Assembly (NCBI GenBank): GCA_002304785.1
Contig: DBMG01000053.1
Coordinates: 14,174 to 21,866, forward strand
Source: Candidatus Accumulibacter sp. UBA704
Lineage (GTDB): Bacteria; Pseudomonadota; Gammaproteobacteria; Burkholderiales; Rhodocyclaceae
Length of the DNA stretch: 7,693 nucleotides
Reading direction: 5' to 3'
The stretch's first letter is position 1, and each line of letters starts with the position of its first letter. Below the pieces are notes generated by a model. The model searched no databases. It was not told the DNA's origin and was given only the letters and a program-made list of their open reading frames with translations. Shown one piece after another: positions 6,227-7,693 of this stretch. The position numbers and the translations under genes were made by a program.

Positions 6227-7543
6227 CTAGCTGTAACGGTTGACCAGGTTTTCCAGGTACTCCTGGCGCCCGGAGCGCGGCGTCGGTTCCAGGCCACGCT
6301 GCGCTGCCAGATCGGCAACGGCAGCCAGCCCGAGTTCCTTGTCGAGGATCTGCTTGCCCATGCCGACATCCCACCCGGCGTAGCGCTGAGCCTTGAACGC
6401 GCCGAGCTTGTCGTCCTCGACCATCCGGGCGGCGATCAGCAGTCCCTGCGCCAGCGTGTCGATGCCACCGACGTGGGCGTAGACGAGGTCGATCGCATCG
6501 ACGCTCTGGCGGCGCACCTTGGCGTCGAAGTTGAAGCCGCCCTTGGTCAACCCGCCGGCCTTGAGCACGTGGTAAAGCGCACGCGCGGCCTCACCGGCGT
6601 CGTTGGGGAACTGGTCGGTATCCCAGCCGTTCTGCGAATCGCCGCGGTTGGCGTCGACCGAGCCGAAGCAGCCGAGCGCTGTAGCCATCGCCACTTCATG
6701 CTCGAAGCTGTGGCCAGCCAGTGTGGCGTGGTTGCACTCGATGTTGACCTTGACCTCGTTCTCCAACCCATGCTGCTTGAGGAAGCCGTAGACCGTGGCG
6801 ACGTCGAAGTCGTACTGATGCTTTGAAGGTTCCATCGGCTTGGGTTCGATCATGATGTGGCCGGCAAAGCCGACCTTGTGCTTGTGCTCGACGACCATGG
6901 AGAGAAAACGGCCGAATTGCGCCATCTCCCGCTTGAGGTCGGTATTGAGCAGCGTGTCGTAGCCCTCGCGACCGCCCCACAGCACGTAGCCGGCGCCACC
7001 CAGGCGATGCGTGGCTTCCAGCGCGTCGCGCACCTGCAGCGCGGCGCAGGCGAACACTTCGGGATCGGGATTGGTCGCTGCGCCGGCCATGTAGCGCGGG
7101 TGCGAGAAGAGGTTGGCGGTGCCCCAGAGCAGCTTGACACCGGTGCGTTCCTGCGCCGCGGCGGCCTTGTCGACCATGTGCGCGAAAGCCTTCTGGCTCT
7201 CGCGCATGCCGCCCAGTTCGGGCGCCAGGTCGCGGTCGTGGAAGGTGTAGAACGGAACCCCCAATTTCTGCACGAAACTCATCGCTTCCTCGAGCTTCAT
7301 CTCGGCCATGGCAACGGGGTCTCCGGTCTTCTGCCAGGGGCGGTCGAAGGTGCCGCCGCCAAAGATGTCGCTGCCGTTCGAGCAGAAGGTATGCCAGTAA
7401 CACACGGCAATGCGCAGATGCTCTTCCATCGTCTTGCCGAGAACGACGCGTTTCGGGTCGTACCAGCGGTACGCCAGCGGGTTGTCGGTTTCGGGACCGG
7501 CATAGCGGACCGGTTCGACGTCCGAGAAATAGGTTGCTGCCAT
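6227..7543 (-). CDS. xylA: Xylose isomerase XylA
   Basis: XylA interconverts D-xylose and D-xylulose in the cytoplasm, the first step of the bacterial isomerase route, using two divalent metal ions. The 438-residue length matches class II enzymes (E. coli 440), and similarity to E. coli XylA is visible along the whole protein. Key residues are present: H102 and D105 in FHDRD, metal ligands E233 (IEPKP), E269 and H272 (NIECNHATLAGH), D297 (VDANRGD), D308 and D310 (WDTDQFP), and D340 (NFDAKVRR), with the VLWGGREGY block at 187-195. One oddity is residue 55 in HTFCSNG, where the family normally has Trp (CWNG or CWPG). The ATG at 7543 has GAGGAG (7556-7551) 7 bases upstream; the 17-residue extension to 7594 is not family-like. 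The esterase gene follows on the same strand and may be co-transcribed. Confidence 0.97.
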   Translation of the reverse strand: MAATYFSDVEPVRYAGPETDNPLAYRWYDPKRVVLGKTMEEHLRIAVCYWHTFCSNGSDIFGGGTFDRPWQKTGDPVAMAEMKLEEAMSFVQKLGVPFYTFHDRDLAPELGGMRESQKAFAHMVDKAAAAQERTGVKLLWGTANLFSHPRYMAGAATNPDPEVFACAALQVRDALEATHRLGGAGYVLWGGREGYDTLLNTDLKREMAQFGRFLSMVVEHKHKVGFAGHIMIEPKPMEPSKHQYDFDVATVYGFLKQHGLENEVKVNIECNHATLAGHSFEHEVAMATALGCFGSVDANRGDSQNGWDTDQFPNDAGEAARALYHVLKAGGLTKGGFNFDAKVRRQSVDAIDLVYAHVGGIDTLAQGLLIAARMVEDDKLGAFKAQRYAGWDVGMGKQILDKELGLAAVADLAAQRGLEPTPRSGRQEYLENLVNRYS

Positions 7544-7572
7544 CAGATATCTCCTCGAAGGAAGTAAACTCA

Positions 7573-7589
7573 GCGGGCGGTATGCCCGC
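7573..7589. repeat. GC-rich hairpin in the xylA leader
   Basis: GCGGGC (7573-7578) and GCCCGC (7584-7589) form a perfect 6-base stem with a 5-base loop. It lies 30 bases before the xylA start codon on the minus strand, just before the ribosome binding site region. The following minus-strand sequence TGAGTTTACTT has only a short T-run, so a terminator is doubtful. A leader hairpin affecting translation, or a symmetric protein-binding site, is possible. Confidence 0.4.
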
Positions 7590-7610
7590 GCCAAAACTTG
7601 TGTGAAAACC

Positions 7611-7644
7611 GAACGAATACCCGCCGCTGGCCCGGCGTTCGTTC
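7611..7644 (-). terminator. Inverted repeat at the end of the upstream gene, possible terminator
   Basis: GAACGAA (7611-7617) and TTCGTTC (7638-7644) are perfectly complementary, with an inner CGCC/GGCG pair that can extend the stem around a GC-rich loop. On the minus strand the repeat begins inside the stop codon of the upstream gene and is followed by GGTTTTCACAC, a short T-run. This could be a weak intrinsic terminator separating that gene from xylA, or an operator next to the xylA promoter. No clear -35/-10 pair for xylA could be read nearby. Confidence 0.45.
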
Positions 7645-7693
7645 AGCGTCTCTTCATTTCTTTCTCGGCGAACAGCGCCGCACCGACGATGCC
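7643..7693 (-). CDS. C-terminal end of an upstream gene, possibly ROK-family sugar kinase or regulator
   Basis: Only the last 16 codons and the TGA stop are in the window; the gene continues past the right edge. The translated end reads GIVGAALFAEKEMKRR. ROK-family glucokinases and related regulators commonly end with a DAGxxGAAxLA pattern, so this tail fits that family, and a ROK protein beside xylA would make sense as a sugar kinase or a xylose-responsive repressor. Sixteen residues are too few to be sure, and another family with a Gly-Ala-rich C-terminal helix could look the same. The reading frame is supported mainly by this resemblance and by the same orientation as xylA. Confidence 0.45.
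   Translation of the reverse strand, partial: GIVGAALFAEKEMKRR

Noticed and set aside
6156..6374. Small minus-strand frames overlapping the 3' end of xylA
   Set aside because: They are out-of-frame readings of xylA with no family resemblance and no supporting start site.
6857..7567. A 236-codon open frame on the plus strand opposite xylA
   Set aside because: It is antisense to a clearly conserved xylA and its translation has no recognisable family pattern; long shadow frames are expected in GC-rich genes.

Overview
The window looks like chromosomal core DNA of a Gram-negative betaproteobacterium, probably a Rhodocyclales-type relative. I infer this from GC-rich coding DNA, an LPS heptosyltransferase gene (waaF) directly after a small CHCC zinc-finger gene, a nudJ/mnmA cluster, and protein sequences that read as typical of the group. 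The genus cannot be fixed from sequence reading alone. I see no tRNA, rRNA, CRISPR array, insertion sequence or phage gene.

Layout. (1) Positions 1-1289, minus strand: a compact operon read right to left, nudJ (Nudix hydrolase), then an uncharacterised exported protein, then the first 91 codons of mnmA (tRNA 2-thiouridylase), which runs off the left edge. The genes overlap by 4 and 14 bases. (2) Positions 1290-1466: a divergent intergenic region that must hold promoters for both sides. (3) Positions 1467-4885, plus strand: a five-gene run of CHCC zinc-finger protein, waaF, an NTF2/SnoaL-like protein, a YheT-type alpha/beta hydrolase and a TauE/SafE permease. The genes are joined by 4-base ATGA overlaps or very short spacing, so one transcript is likely. 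(4) Positions 4886-4980: a convergent gap with a hairpin terminator serving the minus-strand gene. (5) Positions 4981-7543, minus strand: xylA (xylose isomerase) followed 112 bases downstream by a secreted serine esterase with an N-terminal cadherin-like beta-sandwich domain. (6) Positions 7643-7693, minus strand: the last 16 codons of a gene upstream of xylA whose ending resembles ROK-family sugar kinases/regulators. A strong inverted repeat lies between it and xylA.

How the genes fit together. nudJ and mnmA are also neighbours in E. coli, so the left operon is a nucleotide/tRNA-modification housekeeping unit with an extra exported protein placed between the two. That protein has a possible transglutaminase-like Cys-His-Asp arrangement. 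The waaF run mixes LPS inner-core synthesis with accessory genes. On the right, xylA and perhaps the ROK-like gene point to pentose use. The adjacent secreted esterase could act on acylated plant polysaccharide or on a polyester, and the sequence does not settle which.

Most of the window is ordinary. The best leads are the putative transglutaminase-like protein, the esterase with its beta-sandwich domain next to xylA, and a Trp-to-Ser change at a conserved position of XylA. I found no clear evidence of a wholly new multi-gene system.
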